The notes: a model not told the origin generated them from the sequence alone. A stretch of 64,000 nucleotides of DNA from Deltaproteobacteria bacterium (GCA_021781535.1 JAJXWO010000003.1:62001-126000); one strand, 5' to 3'; counted from the first letter of the stretch, positions 1 through 9,256 are shown. Translations and numbers: made by a program.

Positions 1-51
1 TAGTATTATGCGCTGGTTTCATATCTCCCTCTTCCGGATACCAACATACAC

Positions 52-2388
52 ATGGATGAATCAAAAAAAGAAAAACTGATTAAAGAGCTGCAGGGGATGG
101 GGCTGGGAACCATCGGCGTCTTCATTCTGCTCGCGTTTCTGACCTATAATTCCACTGATGTTTCCTGGAACAGTTACTCCAACATAGGGAGTATCAACAA
201 CCTTGGAGGCCGGCTGGGAGCCCAGATAGCCGATCTGTTCTTTATCAGCTTCGGCCTGGCCTCATACCTGATTCCACTGGCACTGCTCTACATGGCCTAT
301 ACCCTTTTCCGCTTTAAAGAGATCCGCCTGCGCTCATACAAACTGGCAGCTGCTTTTGGACTGCTCTTCTCTCTGGCAACCCTGTTTGCCTTTTTCCGCG
401 ACAAAACCTTTTTATTCGGCCAACAGGTGGCGACCGGCGGCGCGGTCGGTGTAGTAGTTGCCCGCGCCTTCAAAAATACTGTCGGCGTCACTGGCGCCCT
501 GCTCCTGCTTTTGCCGCTGCTGGCAGCCTCGATTATGATTCTTTCGAAATTTTCCTTTATCCTGTTTGCCGGATGGTGGGTGGAAAACCTCAAGCATAAA
601 TGGGCCGCCTGGCAAAAGCGGCGCACCAGTGCCCACGCCGAGCGGACCCGCGTCAAAGCAAAAGAGGACGGGCTCCCCGCGGCTGCGGCCAGCGGCCCGG
701 TTATCAAACCGCTGGCGCCGCCTCCTCCGCGGCCAAACATTCTCAAGAAGGAAAAGGATAAAAAGAAGGAAGACGCAAAAACGGCCGCAGTACAGGAAAC
801 CTTTGAGTTTATCAAAGCGGAAGGGGATTTTCATACCCCCCCCTTCTCGCTGCTGGATATTCCACCTGCCACTGAAAAAACTCTCGACCGGGATGCGCTG
901 ACCATGAATGCGCGCTTGTTGGAGAAAAAACTCAAAGATTACAACATTGACGGCGAAGTTGTGGAAATCTGCCCGGGCCCGGTCATCACGATGTACGAGT
1001 TTTCACCGGCCCCGGGAATCAAGATCAGCCGCATTGCCGGGCTTACCGATGACCTGACCATGGCGCTGCAGGCGATGTCGATCCGCATCGTGGCACCGAT
1101 TCCCGGCAAGGGGGTGGTCGGCATCGAGGTCCCGAACCGCGACCGCGACATGGTTTTCCTGCGAGAGATTTTCAACTGCGAGCATTTTTCCCACAGCAAG
1201 ATGAAGCTGCCGCTGGCCCTGGGGAAAGACATTGCCGGATTGCCGGTCGTCACCGACCTGGCCAAGGCGCCGCACCTGCTGGTGGCCGGTTCAACCGGCT
1301 CCGGCAAGTCAGTCTCGATCAACACCATGATCCTTTCACTGCTCTACACTTCCACCCCCAAGGACGTGCGCATGATCATGGTTGACCCCAAGATGCTGGA
1401 GTTCTCCATGTACGAAGGGATTCCGCACCTGCTGCTGCCGGTCGTAACCGAGCCGAAGAAGGCCTCACTGGCGCTGAAATGGGCGGTAAACGAGATGGAG
1501 CGCCGCTATCAGTTGCTCTCCGACAAGGGCGTGCGCAACATTGATTCCTACAACAAGAAACTGGCTGGAGAACTCATCGAGCAGGAGGAGCTCGACGCAC
1601 TCTCCGACGCCGAAATCATCGAGGAGCTTGAAGAGGTTGTTGAAGAGGGTGATGACGTCATCGATCCGATTCCGCTGATCGTTGATGACGGTGAGATTCT
1701 GGAACACAGCCATCTTCCCTATATCGTGGTGATCGTGGACGAGCTGGCCGACCTGATGATGGTCGCCGGTCGTGAAGTCGAGGAGCATATCGCCCGTCTG
1801 GCCCAGAAAGCACGTGCCTCCGGCATCCACCTGATCCTCGCCACCCAGCGCCCTTCCGTAGATGTCATCACCGGCCTGATCAAGGCCAACCTGCCGTCGC
1901 GCATCTCATTTCAGGTCACCTCGAAAGTCGATTCGCGCACCATCCTGGACACCAACGGCGCTGAAAGCCTGCTCGGCAACGGTGATATGCTCTATATGCC
2001 TCCCGGGACGTCGCGCCTGCAGCGTATCCACGGTGCCTTTGTTTCCGACGCCGAAGTGCAGCGGGTGGTGGATTTCCTTAAAAAACAGGGCAAGCCGGTC
2101 TACGAGAAGTCGATCTTGGAGATGAAGGACCCTGATGAAAAAGGGAGTAGCGAGGACGAAGTCCAGGATGAACGCTGGGAGGATGCGCTACGGCTGGTTG
2201 CGGAATCCAAGCAAGCCAGTATCTCCATGGTACAGCGCCGCCTGCGCATCGGCTACAACCGCGCCGCGCGGATTGTCGAAATGATGGAGAGCGAAGGAAT
2301 GATCGCCCTCAGTGACGGTACCAGCAAACCGCGTGAAATTTATATGGATGTCATCAACGCCTATCTGAATTCGCAGTTGACGAGGTAA
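52..2388 (+). CDS. ftsK: DNA translocase FtsK/SpoIIIE
   Basis: Septum-located ATP-driven DNA pump that clears chromosome ends during division. The 778-residue protein has hydrophobic membrane segments in roughly residues 18-165, a charged Pro/Lys-rich linker (about 190-255), and the RecA-like motor with Walker A GSTGSGKS near residues 412-419 and a Walker B strand ending VDELADLMM near 560. The C-terminal winged-helix gamma domain (about 705-775, core IGYNRAARI) is the KOPS-reading module. An acidic stretch of about 45 residues rich in Glu/Asp lies between Walker A and B, where other FtsKs also carry variable loops. The ATG at 52 has no good Shine-Dalgarno sequence; the frame is closed by a TAG at the window edge, so no much longer start exists. 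Family assignment is firm. Confidence 0.97.
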   Translation: MDESKKEKLIKELQGMGLGTIGVFILLAFLTYNSTDVSWNSYSNIGSINNLGGRLGAQIADLFFISFGLASYLIPLALLYMAYTLFRFKEIRLRSYKLAAAFGLLFSLATLFAFFRDKTFLFGQQVATGGAVGVVVARAFKNTVGVTGALLLLLPLLAASIMILSKFSFILFAGWWVENLKHKWAAWQKRRTSAHAERTRVKAKEDGLPAAAASGPVIKPLAPPPPRPNILKKEKDKKKEDAKTAAVQETFEFIKAEGDFHTPPFSLLDIPPATEKTLDRDALTMNARLLEKKLKDYNIDGEVVEICPGPVITMYEFSPAPGIKISRIAGLTDDLTMALQAMSIRIVAPIPGKGVVGIEVPNRDRDMVFLREIFNCEHFSHSKMKLPLALGKDIAGLPVVTDLAKAPHLLVAGSTGSGKSVSINTMILSLLYTSTPKDVRMIMVDPKMLEFSMYEGIPHLLLPVVTEPKKASLALKWAVNEMERRYQLLSDKGVRNIDSYNKKLAGELIEQEELDALSDAEIIEELEEVVEEGDDVIDPIPLIVDDGEILEHSHLPYIVVIVDELADLMMVAGREVEEHIARLAQKARASGIHLILATQRPSVDVITGLIKANLPSRISFQVTSKVDSRTILDTNGAESLLGNGDMLYMPPGTSRLQRIHGAFVSDAEVQRVVDFLKKQGKPVYEKSILEMKDPDEKGSSEDEVQDERWEDALRLVAESKQASISMVQRRLRIGYNRAARIVEMMESEGMIALSDGTSKPREIYMDVINAYLNSQLTR

Positions 2389-2522
2389 GCGGGCGGGGGT
2401 TTTGATCCTGACGACCCTGGAGTGAGTGTATAGACACAAGTTTCAGTTTATGATGCTGTACCGCAAGAGAAGCCATGCACGTGGCCATGTAGTCTGATAG
2501 TTTCATTAACACATTGAATGCT

Positions 2523-2554
2523 CTGAGTTCCGGTAACGGATTCAGGGCTTTTTT
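2523..2554 (+). terminator. Rho-independent terminator after ftsK
   Basis: A bulged hairpin (CTGAGTTCCG / CGGATTCAG with a GTAA loop) is followed by GGC and six T residues. It lies about 135 bases after the ftsK stop on the same strand. Confidence 0.5.
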
Positions 2555-2847
2555 GTGCGCCGGGCTGCCATATCCGTGGTATTCCGGCATGAGCGGGTGA
2601 ATTATATCTTCAGATATTCATCGTAAAATCTCCACTCTTTTCCTGCCGCAGGAATGTGCCGTTTTTTTTGCTTGATTTTTATTTTTAACACCTTTATTCT
2701 TGACTAAATTGGTAGTGTACATAAGCAGGAATGGTTACATATGTACCAGCCAATAGCGCGAAGTAAAAAACCGTTAAAAGGAACTTTAGTAAAACGGGTA
2801 AATAAATCTGATCGGTTATGACCGTCAGTAAGAAAGGAGAATAGATT

Positions 2848-2946
2848 ATGGAATATTTGCTAATTGGTTTTATTGCAACGTGTGTCATCGCGGTTTTTAT
2901 TCAGATTCAATGCTATTCCGGTTTCTCGCGAAAAGACGCGGCATGA
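2848..2946 (+). CDS. Tiny single-span membrane protein (32 aa), unknown
   Basis: A 32-codon ORF starting MEYLLIGFIATCVIA encodes one hydrophobic helix (about residues 3-20) followed by a short polar tail ending SRKDAA. An excellent ribosome binding site, AGAAAGGAGA, lies 7-10 bases before the ATG, which is the main reason to call it. The surrounding 900-base gap between ftsK and the transposase has no other convincing gene. The size and layout are like other bacterial single-helix regulators of membrane complexes, but there is no recognisable family, so function is unknown. Confidence 0.5.
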   Translation: MEYLLIGFIATCVIAVFIQIQCYSGFSRKDAA

Positions 2947-3118
2947 TTAAAAGTGTAGTCACACAACCCCAAAGTTTTATTCATACCCTTTAATTCCCCT
3001 CCCTGATTACCCCGAACGAGTTCAACTCGTTCACTCTCAATAACATTCAATTATTTACATATATGCACTGTTTATTACAGCTGAAAGATTACCGTTTCTC
3101 TACCAAAAAACATAAAAG

Positions 3119-3236
3119 AAAACATAAAGGGGGTCAGGTCTACAGAACACAGAAAATGAAAACATAAAGGGGGTCAGGTCTACAGAACAAGAAAACATAA
3201 AGAAAACATAAAGGGGGTCAGGTCTACAGAACACAG
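3119..3236 (+). repeat. Three direct copies of a RAYT-associated repeat
   Basis: Copies begin near 3119, 3159 and 3203, each reading AAAACATAAAGGGGG followed by TCAGGTCTACAGAACA. Copies 1 and 3 also share a trailing CAGAAAATG. Spacing is about 40-44 bases. They lie directly upstream of the transposase ribosome binding site and may also hold its promoter. Confidence 0.85.
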
Positions 3237-3294
3237 AAAATGTGGTATTCTTTTGATGCGGGAATAAGGATAATATCCATCAAAGGAGGAGAGC

Positions 3295-4242
3295 ATGTCG
3301 CGACCGTTACGAATTACATATCCCGGAGCCTATTACCATGTCACTTCAAGAGGGAACGAGCAAAAGGATGTGTTCAAAAGTCGGAGGGACCGGGGAAAGT
3401 TTCTTGAGTATCTGGCATCGGCAACAGAACGGTACGGCGCAGCTATTCATGCCTATTGTTTGATGAGCAACCATTATCATTTACTGCTGGAAACACCTGA
3501 GGGAAACCTCTCACAGATCATGCGGCACATTAACGGCGCGTACACGACCTATTTCAACATTAAACGTAAAAGAGCAGGTCACCTGTTCCAAGGAAGGTTC
3601 AAGGCGATTCTGGTTGAGGCCGATGAATACGCAGTGGAACTATCACGTTATATCCACCTGAACCCAGTGCGCGCGGGAATGGCTGAGCAGCCCGGGGAAT
3701 ATCCTTGGTCGAGTTTCCAAAACTACATCGGACAAAGCAAAGTGCCGGATTGGTTAAAGACCGATTTCATTTTGGGATATTTCGGCAAAAACAAAGCGGA
3801 CGCGTCGAAAAAATATAGTGCTTTTGTTGAAGAGTTAATCGACAAGGAATACGACAGCCCCTTGCTTGCCGCCATTGGAGCTGCGGTATTGGGCTCAACC
3901 GAATTTGTGGAGTCGATCATGGAGACGCATATTGGCAATAGAGAACCATCGCGAGATTTGCCATCTTTGCGGCAGCTTACTATCCGCCCAACATTGGAAG
4001 CAATTATTGCAGCCGTGAATACGGTAATTCATTCTGATAAAAAGTTAGCAAGGCAAGCTGGAATGTACCTATGTCACCGGTACAGCAGAGAACTAGTCCG
4101 GGAAGTCAGTATACTGTTTAAAGTAAGTGAATCGGCGATCACTGAAGCTTCACGTACGTTTCCGTTAAAAATGGAAAATAACAAAAACCTTGTAGAAGAG
4201 ATTGAAAGGGTTAAAACCACGCTTAATATCTGTGATCTGTAG
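3295..4242 (+). CDS. REP-associated tyrosine transposase (RAYT, Y1 family)
   Basis: Single-strand DNA nuclease/transposase of the IS200/IS605-related Y1 superfamily. The N-terminal 180 residues are the Y1 domain: the metal-binding HUH pair is His60-Tyr-His62 (NHYHLLL), and the likely nucleophile is Tyr119 in SRYIHLNPVRAGM. The last 90 residues (ARQAGMYLCHRYS, then a second helix pair) resemble the DnaA C-terminal duplex-binding helix-turn-helix, an accessory domain seen in many RAYTs. A strong ribosome binding site (AAAGGAGGAG) precedes the ATG at 3295. The stop codon lies inside the inverted repeat copy, so gene and element end are fused. It appears intact. Confidence 0.93.
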   Translation: MSRPLRITYPGAYYHVTSRGNEQKDVFKSRRDRGKFLEYLASATERYGAAIHAYCLMSNHYHLLLETPEGNLSQIMRHINGAYTTYFNIKRKRAGHLFQGRFKAILVEADEYAVELSRYIHLNPVRAGMAEQPGEYPWSSFQNYIGQSKVPDWLKTDFILGYFGKNKADASKKYSAFVEELIDKEYDSPLLAAIGAAVLGSTEFVESIMETHIGNREPSRDLPSLRQLTIRPTLEAIIAAVNTVIHSDKKLARQAGMYLCHRYSRELVREVSILFKVSESAITEASRTFPLKMENNKNLVEEIERVKTTLNICDL

Positions 4243-4251
4243 ACCTGATCC
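4231..4251 (-). repeat. Inverted copy of the RAYT repeat at the transposase 3' end
   Basis: TGTGATCTGTAGACCTGATC is the reverse complement of the upstream repeat core with two substitutions. The TAG stop of the transposase (4240-4242) is within it. Confidence 0.8.
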
Positions 4252-4355
4252 TTATATACTTGCTCCCTATACAGCGTGAGAAGCTAGTTATTCTCCGAGT
4301 GCTGCAAACATCCATGAAATACCCGTTAACACCATCTCATGCTTCTACCTCCCGG

Positions 4356-4607
4356 CTAATCGCCGAGTGCCTTTTTGGTTTTGTGGGTCGATTCTCCTAT
4401 GGCGCTCATTCCACTGCCGGTGACGCTGCCAAGCTGCAAGACAAAGTAACCGACGATAGCCATAATTGCTAAAAACAGCACGAACTTGAAAGACTCCTTG
4501 GGGCTTTGGTAGAAAAAAAAGAGCACAACTACGAGGGCTGTAATGCTGATCATCTGATGAGTCTGAAAAAAAATCGTAACATTAGCAGTAACCTGATTGA
4601 AATCCAT
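4356..4607 (-). CDS. Small membrane protein, unknown (83 aa)
   Basis: The start chosen is the ATG at 4607 (MDFNQVTANVTIFF), because AAGGAG lies seven bases before it; the open frame extends further upstream but without support. Two hydrophobic segments are visible (about residues 18-34, SITALVVVLFFFY, and 42-58, FVLFLAIMAIVGYFVLQ), joined by a short charged loop, and the C-terminus is polar and Lys-rich. I do not recognise the family. It lies alone between the RAYT element and the nitrilase gene, reading against both. Confidence 0.65.
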   Translation of the reverse strand: MDFNQVTANVTIFFQTHQMISITALVVVLFFFYQSPKESFKFVLFLAIMAIVGYFVLQLGSVTGSGMSAIGESTHKTKKALGD

Positions 4608-4978
4608 ACCTGACTCCTTGTCCGTTTGTATCAACAACAAGAAGTCTGCGCATTTTTTCCGCAGCACGCAAGTAAATTATCATAAATCTGGTCGCGGTAA
4701 AAATGCCGGTGGGGGCATAGCACTCCGGGGTCGGATATCTTTAGCAAAGAGTGCGGCAGCAGCATTGATGCGCAGCTAGCCGTTTCAAATCTTCAACAGT
4801 TTCCTGCAGTACCCGATTCTCCTCACTCAGCTATCCCCGCACGATGCCTCTGGAAGTGTTGAAAAAAAGCAGGGCTTTTGCCATGGACTTGCCATACAGC
4901 AAAAACTTGATTACTATCGGGAAATCCATACTTACAAAGACAAAAAGAGCTGCCACCAGCCGTAGAGAAGGAGTATTT
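4608..4978. other. Intergenic region, possible coding remnant
   Basis: No intact gene is visible. On the minus strand around 4770-4835 a short open stretch reads LSEENRVLQETVEDLKRLAA, a leucine-heptad pattern preceded directly by a stop and without a start, which may be the tail of a decayed gene. The upstream end carries the promoter and leader of the nitrilase-family gene. Confidence 0.3.
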
Positions 4979-5752
4979 ATGACAATTACCGCCGCCGCCA
5001 TCCAGTTTACCGTCAAGCAGGGAGATGTGGATGCCAATCTGGCCTCTGTTCGCGCGGCCCTGCACCGCGTGGCCGAAGAAGGGGCCGATCTGGTCGTACT
5101 GCCGGAAATGTGGTCAAGCGGCTTTGCCTACAAGAATCTGAATGAGCTGGCACTGCGGACAGAGGGAATCGTGGCGGAACTGCTGGAGCTTTCGGCCCGC
5201 TACAAGCTGGTGATTGTCGGCAGCATGCCGGAACCGAACGGCGACAAGGTATTCAACTCGGTGCATGTTATCGACAATGGCGCGTTGGCCGGGGTTTATC
5301 GCAAGATCCACCTTTTCTCCCTGCTGGGGGAAGATCGTGCTTTTTCGGGCGGCGATTCATGGCTGCTGGCGGATACTTCGATCGGCAAGATCGGAGTCAT
5401 TATCTGTTACGACCTGCGTTTTCCCGAACTTTCCCGGCGTCTGGCGGTTGAAGGCGCCGAGGTGATCTGCGTTCCGGCCCAGTGGCCCAAACCCCGCCAG
5501 GAGCACTGGCGCACGCTGCTGCGGGCACGGGCCATTGAAAACCAGCTTTTTGTCGTCGCCTGCAACGCCTGCGGCGTAATCGGTAAGCTGGATTTTTTCG
5601 GCATGAGCATGATTATCGATCCCAAAGGGGAACTGCTGGCCGAGGGGGGGGAGAGTGAAGGGCAAATTATCGCTCCGCTTGACATGCAGGCCATGAGCGA
5701 CTGGCGGGCGCAAATTCCCTGCTTCAACGACCGCAAACCGGAACTCTATTAA
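4979..5752 (+). CDS. Carbon-nitrogen hydrolase (nitrilase superfamily, omega-amidase-like)
   Basis: Cytoplasmic hydrolase of carboxamide C-N bonds. The catalytic triad of the superfamily is complete: Glu43 (LPEMW), Lys109 (YRKIHLF) and Cys143 (IICYDLRFPE), in the right order and spacing. Length (257 aa) matches the YafV/NIT2 omega-amidase branch, which removes ammonia from alpha-ketoglutaramate-type substrates, but the substrate cannot be fixed from sequence. The start at 4979 is preferred over an in-frame ATG 135 bases upstream because AAGGAG lies seven bases before it and the family begins at MTITAAAIQF. It converges with the phospholipase-like gene, only 10 bases separating the stops. Confidence 0.9.
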   Translation: MTITAAAIQFTVKQGDVDANLASVRAALHRVAEEGADLVVLPEMWSSGFAYKNLNELALRTEGIVAELLELSARYKLVIVGSMPEPNGDKVFNSVHVIDNGALAGVYRKIHLFSLLGEDRAFSGGDSWLLADTSIGKIGVIICYDLRFPELSRRLAVEGAEVICVPAQWPKPRQEHWRTLLRARAIENQLFVVACNACGVIGKLDFFGMSMIIDPKGELLAEGGESEGQIIAPLDMQAMSDWRAQIPCFNDRKPELY

Positions 5753-5762
5753 ACTGACGTTT

Positions 5763-6662
5763 TCAGACGCGCAGTTTCCTCAACAGTTCAGGTTTATGCA
5801 ACGATTTTCGCAAAACGTCACGCATGGTTTCAACCCGCTCAAGCCCTTCTGCCCGTGACATAAAACCACTCTTATAGCGAAGCCGCAGATTCTTCCGCAA
5901 AACATCGGCGGCAACGAGTGCCTTCTCTCCCGTCGGGTCCACCTGAAGGAATAACGAATCATCAGGATTCCGCAGAAAATCATAAATTGCTTCCCTGGTT
6001 AACTGCATATATTCGTCCCGGTCCGCTTCCGCCAATTGGTACCGCGACTTGCTGGAGAGTGTTTTCATGACTTTCTGCAGGTGCTCCATCCGTGCCATCA
6101 CCATGATCGAGTTGAAAATCCGTTTGTTGGTACCAAACGAAAAGAGGGTGGTCGTCAACACACTGCGAAGCAGCACGTCGTTGCCGTGCTGATCGGCACG
6201 GCATACTGCGCGTGCCAGCTTCCAGATATCCTTCCCGACAAACTCCTCGAAGCGCATCTCCCAATAGGTGTGTTTTGTCGTTATCGTGGCAAACGAGCGG
6301 ATAATCTTGTAGGGGACATAGTAATTATGGGCGATGCAATCCGCCGCCAGATGGCAGAGATACCCATAGGCGCAGGCTCTCTGGTGGTCGGTTTGGGCCT
6401 CTTTCATCAGAGTCATGCCGATTCCCCACCGGTGGCAGTTGAGCAGGTAATGGGTGTACTTCTTGCCGACCGTAATGTCGGGAGCGAGACAGCCATACAA
6501 AAAGTCTTTGGGGTGGACCGTCAGAAGTGCGGCCACTTCACCGGGCAGCATCCCCGGATTGGCTAAAATTTGAGTACCCAGCTGAAGATGAATGCCTCCA
6601 CCCCAGGCTAGCGCCTCGGTCGGAAACAGAACTGCCGCAACGGCAATTAATAGAAAAAGCAT
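5763..6662 (-). CDS. Zinc-dependent phospholipase C-like exported protein
   Basis: The N-terminus is a signal peptide ending ALA, giving a mature protein that starts WGGGIHLQLG. That order, an N-terminal Trp followed by a nearby His, is characteristic of the bacterial zinc-dependent phospholipase C family, where the Trp amino group is a metal ligand. Further candidate zinc ligands are the Asp/His residues in LAPDITVGKKYTHY and GYLCHLAADCIAHNYYVP. The protein has 299 residues. Many environmental members of this family are annotated only by fold and act on unknown substrates, so phospholipase activity is an inference. The gene is divergent from the glycosylase gene, with about 107 bases between the starts. 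Confidence 0.8.
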   Translation of the reverse strand: MLFLLIAVAAVLFPTEALAWGGGIHLQLGTQILANPGMLPGEVAALLTVHPKDFLYGCLAPDITVGKKYTHYLLNCHRWGIGMTLMKEAQTDHQRACAYGYLCHLAADCIAHNYYVPYKIIRSFATITTKHTYWEMRFEEFVGKDIWKLARAVCRADQHGNDVLLRSVLTTTLFSFGTNKRIFNSIMVMARMEHLQKVMKTLSSKSRYQLAEADRDEYMQLTREAIYDFLRNPDDSLFLQVDPTGEKALVAADVLRKNLRLRYKSGFMSRAEGLERVETMRDVLRKSLHKPELLRKLRV

Positions 6663-6769
6663 AGAATTTCTTTCGTTTTGACAGGCTTGGTGCTTACTGG
6701 TAAATTACCTGTTCAAGCTCACATTTTATTATACCACGATACTGAAAAAATGTATAAGGGGCTGTTCCC

Positions 6770-7567
6770 GTGAACGTACATTCGATTCAACATTCCGTCC
6801 AATCCCAGCTGTTTGCATCGCTCGCGGCCTACCTGCAGGATCTTCAGGAGAGTGGAGTGGACGGTATTCCGCCGGAGATGACGCTTGCAGCCGGGGCAGA
6901 AGCACCGCTGCAACGCCCTGCCCCGACAGAGCGGAACCCGGTGGAGACAGTGGCCGCCGACCTGCCGAACACGCCGGAAAAGCATGAAACCCTTGAGCAG
7001 ATCAGAAAGGATCTGGGGGCATGCCAGCGATGCAAACTGGGAGCCACCAGGAAAAATCTGGTGTTCGGAACCGGCAATCCTCAGGCCCGGCTTGTTTTCG
7101 TCGGTGAAGGCCCGGGAGCCGATGAGGACGCACAAGGTGAACCGTTTGTCGGCGACGCGGGAAAAATGTTGAATCGCATCATTGCCGCAATGGGCTTGAA
7201 ACGCGAGGATGTGTATATCTGCAATGTGGTCAAGTGCCGGCCGCCGAAAAACCGGCCGCCGGAAAGCGATGAAGTCAGCGCCTGTTTTCCATTCCTGCTG
7301 AGGCAACTTCTTTCCATCAAACCCGAAGTAATTGTGGCACTTGGCAGTTCTGCCACCCAGGCGCTGCTGCAGACAAAAGTGCCCATATCCAAGGTGCGCG
7401 GCAAATTCCACGACTTTCACGGCATGCCGCTCATGCCGACGTATCATCCATCATACCTGCTCCGCACCGGCGGCAACTCCGACTCATTCTGGAGCGTCTG
7501 GGACGACATGACCCAGGTATTACAGCTTCTCAGACTGCCGGTTCCGGAAAAAAGCAGAAAAAAATAG
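6770..7567 (+). CDS. Uracil-DNA glycosylase, family 4 (iron-sulfur type)
   Basis: DNA repair enzyme that excises uracil from DNA. The family-4 hallmarks are present: a first Cys pair in ACQRCKLG, a second in [12 protein letters not shown] and SACFPF (four ligands for a 4Fe-4S cluster), the motif [17 protein letters not shown] that activates water, and the C-terminal YHPSYLLR. About 80 poorly conserved residues precede the catalytic domain, as in related proteins fused to a short N-terminal extension. The start is a GTG at 6770 with an AAGGGG ribosome site. It lies 20 bases upstream of the tRNA nucleotidyltransferase gene and is probably co-transcribed with it. Confidence 0.93.
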   Translation: MNVHSIQHSVQSQLFASLAAYLQDLQESGVDGIPPEMTLAAGAEAPLQRPAPTERNPVETVAADLPNTPEKHETLEQIRKDLGACQRCKLGATRKNLVFGTGNPQARLVFVGEGPGADEDAQGEPFVGDAGKMLNRIIAAMGLKREDVYICNVVKCRPPKNRPPESDEVSACFPFLLRQLLSIKPEVIVALGSSATQALLQTKVPISKVRGKFHDFHGMPLMPTYHPSYLLRTGGNSDSFWSVWDDMTQVLQLLRLPVPEKSRKK

Positions 7568-7587
7568 GGCAGCCCGCAAGGTTTACC

Positions 7588-8799
7588 ATGACCACACTCC
7601 TCCTTTTTTTGCAGGGCCTCTTTCCCGTCTCCTGTCACGACCGGATCGTCCTCGTCGGCGGCACGGTACGCGATCTGCTCTTGGGGACGGAAAGTCAGGA
7701 CATCGACCTGACGACCGACCTTTCCGCGGACGAACTCTGTGCGCTCGGTTTCCGTCTGGTTGAGGCGACCAGTGCGGCCACGATTTTTTTCAAATATCAC
7801 CCCGAATACGGCAGGATCGAAGTTACCCGCATCGGCAGCATGGACGATCTGAGAGATGATCTGCTCCGGCGCGACTTCACCATCAACGCCATGGCGATGG
7901 AACTTAACGGGATACGCACTCAATTGCCAGGAGCCGAAGAAGATCTGAAGGGGGGAGTTCTCCGGGCATGCAGCAATTACAGCTTCAGGGATGATCCGCT
8001 GCGCATCGTGCGCGCCTTCCGCTTCGAGGCTGATGGCTGGCGTATGACACAGGAGACCGAAGCGCTGATCCGGAAGGATACGTGGGCCGATGCCTTCAGA
8101 GCCATACCGGTGGAGCGCTTCAGCAGCGAAATGCTCAAGGCCCTGGCACGGAAGACGCCGGAACGTTTTTTCCAGCGGATGATCGAGTTCAATGTCGGCG
8201 CGGAATTTCTTCCTGAACTCTTCCGCATGCCACAGATCCCGGCCGGACCGCTCCAGCATCACCCGGAGGGAGATCTGCTTACCCACTCGATCCAGGTGCT
8301 GCAGCGGGTGGCGGCAGCGAGCGATGACCCGCTGGCCCGTTTTTGCGCATTCTTTCACGATCTCGGCAAGCTGGGCACCGATCCGCAACTCTATCCCAAA
8401 CATCATGGCCATGATGAAGCCGGTTTTGGCATGGCGACAGCGTTTTGCAACCGTCTCCGCCTCCCGGCAACGTACCGCAAAGGACTGGCCTGGACCAGCC
8501 GCCTGCATGGCAAGGGCAATAGATGGGATGAGCTGCGGGATTCATCGAAGCTCGAAATGGCAGAACAGGCGATCAAGGCGGGCATTGCCGGGATTCTCCC
8601 ACGGGTTTCCGCCGCCGACAAACCGGGAGGTCTTTCAATGGCCGGCTGGGAGGAGGCTGTTCACGTTGCCGGGATGAGTACGCGGGAACTGGGAATTGAT
8701 CAGGGTAAACTGGCGAAAATGCCGATTCAAAACCGGGAGGCGTTTATTCTGCAGAAGCGGGTGGAAGCGTTGAGAGCAACCCAAGCACACGCCATCTGA
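7588..8799 (+). CDS. tRNA nucleotidyltransferase / poly(A) polymerase family protein with HD domain
   Basis: Class II nucleotidyltransferase that adds CCA to tRNA 3' ends, or A tails in the polymerase branch. Visible motifs are the head GGTVRDLLLG, the two metal-binding carboxylates in QDIDLTTD, the RRDFTINAMA template motif and the DPLRIVRAFRF neck. A C-terminal HD phosphohydrolase domain follows (LTHSIQVLQ, then FFHDLGKLG), as in E. coli-type CCA enzymes that also have phosphatase activity. Length (403 aa) fits. The CCA versus poly(A) choice cannot be settled without comparing the nucleotide-recognition helix. It follows the glycosylase gene by 20 bases. Confidence 0.88.
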   Translation: MTTLLLFLQGLFPVSCHDRIVLVGGTVRDLLLGTESQDIDLTTDLSADELCALGFRLVEATSAATIFFKYHPEYGRIEVTRIGSMDDLRDDLLRRDFTINAMAMELNGIRTQLPGAEEDLKGGVLRACSNYSFRDDPLRIVRAFRFEADGWRMTQETEALIRKDTWADAFRAIPVERFSSEMLKALARKTPERFFQRMIEFNVGAEFLPELFRMPQIPAGPLQHHPEGDLLTHSIQVLQRVAAASDDPLARFCAFFHDLGKLGTDPQLYPKHHGHDEAGFGMATAFCNRLRLPATYRKGLAWTSRLHGKGNRWDELRDSSKLEMAEQAIKAGIAGILPRVSAADKPGGLSMAGWEEAVHVAGMSTRELGIDQGKLAKMPIQNREAFILQKRVEALRATQAHAI

Positions 8800-8814
8800 C
8801 CACACGGATTTTCA

Positions 8815-9222
8815 TTAATTGACAGGAATTATAGATTCCTTTTTCCGATAGACCATCCCTTGGAAAATAGCCACGATATCGCCCGCATCATCGGTAATCA
8901 TGACCGAGTACGACGCCAGCCTTGGATTTAGCGACAGCTCCTTTGCTTCTGCATACAGCGTCCCTTTCAGGGCGGCTTTCACAAAGTTAACGCTGGTATT
9001 GATCCCCATTGCCAGGGTTCCGTGAGAATTTGACGCAACGGCAAACGCGAAATCGGCCAGAGTGAATATAGCGCCGCCATGAACCGTTTTGGCGCCGTTA
9101 AAGTGGAACGGTTCGATTTTCATGCTGGCTTTCGCCCAACCGGAACCCGCATCGACAAGCTCGATGCCGGCATGCCGGGCAAACAGGTCATTGGTGGAAA
9201 AAAACTGCTTCAACTCTTGCAT
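8815..9222 (-). CDS. PaaI-type hotdog-fold thioesterase
   Basis: Small acyl-CoA thioesterase-like protein (135 aa). It shows the hotdog signature of the PaaI/YbgC-like group: HFNGAKTVHGGAIFTLADFAFAVASN, in which the HGG turn and the Asp on the following helix form the active site, and NFVKAALKGTLYAEAK as the second strand set. The family usually releases CoA from phenylacetyl or hydroxybenzoyl adducts that would otherwise trap CoA. It lies 34 bases downstream of lipA on the same strand and may be the last gene of the glycine-cleavage/lipoate unit, though its link to that pathway is unknown. Confidence 0.88.
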   Translation of the reverse strand: MQELKQFFSTNDLFARHAGIELVDAGSGWAKASMKIEPFHFNGAKTVHGGAIFTLADFAFAVASNSHGTLAMGINTSVNFVKAALKGTLYAEAKELSLNPRLASYSVMITDDAGDIVAIFQGMVYRKKESIIPVN

Positions 9223-9256
9223 GGCACCACTTCCTTATTACATTCATTTTTACATT

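Larger units (their letters stand above)
3119..4252 (+). mobile_element. RAYT element with inverted terminal-type repeats
   Basis: The transposase gene at 3295-4242 is bracketed by copies of one short sequence. Three direct copies containing GGGGTCAGGTCTACAGAAC lie upstream, and a reverse-complement version (TGATCTGTAGACCTGATCC) spans the transposase stop codon. This arrangement, with a Y1 single-strand transposase between inverted repeat copies, is what is expected of REP-associated (RAYT) elements. Exact ends are inferred from the repeats. Confidence 0.7.

Noticed and set aside
297-901. Several long open frames on both strands inside ftsK
   Set aside because: They overlap a strongly supported gene, lack ribosome sites and give low-complexity Arg/Pro-rich translations.
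2694-2888. Minus-strand 64-residue hydrophobic ORF
   Set aside because: No ribosome site, and it overlaps the better-supported small ORF at 2848.
3119-3236. CRISPR-like direct repeats
   Set aside because: Only three copies, irregular spacing and the sequence matches the RAYT inverted repeat, so they are element repeats.
4770-4835. Leucine-heptad peptide on the minus strand
   Set aside because: No start codon and a stop immediately before it; kept only as a possible remnant in the intergenic entry.
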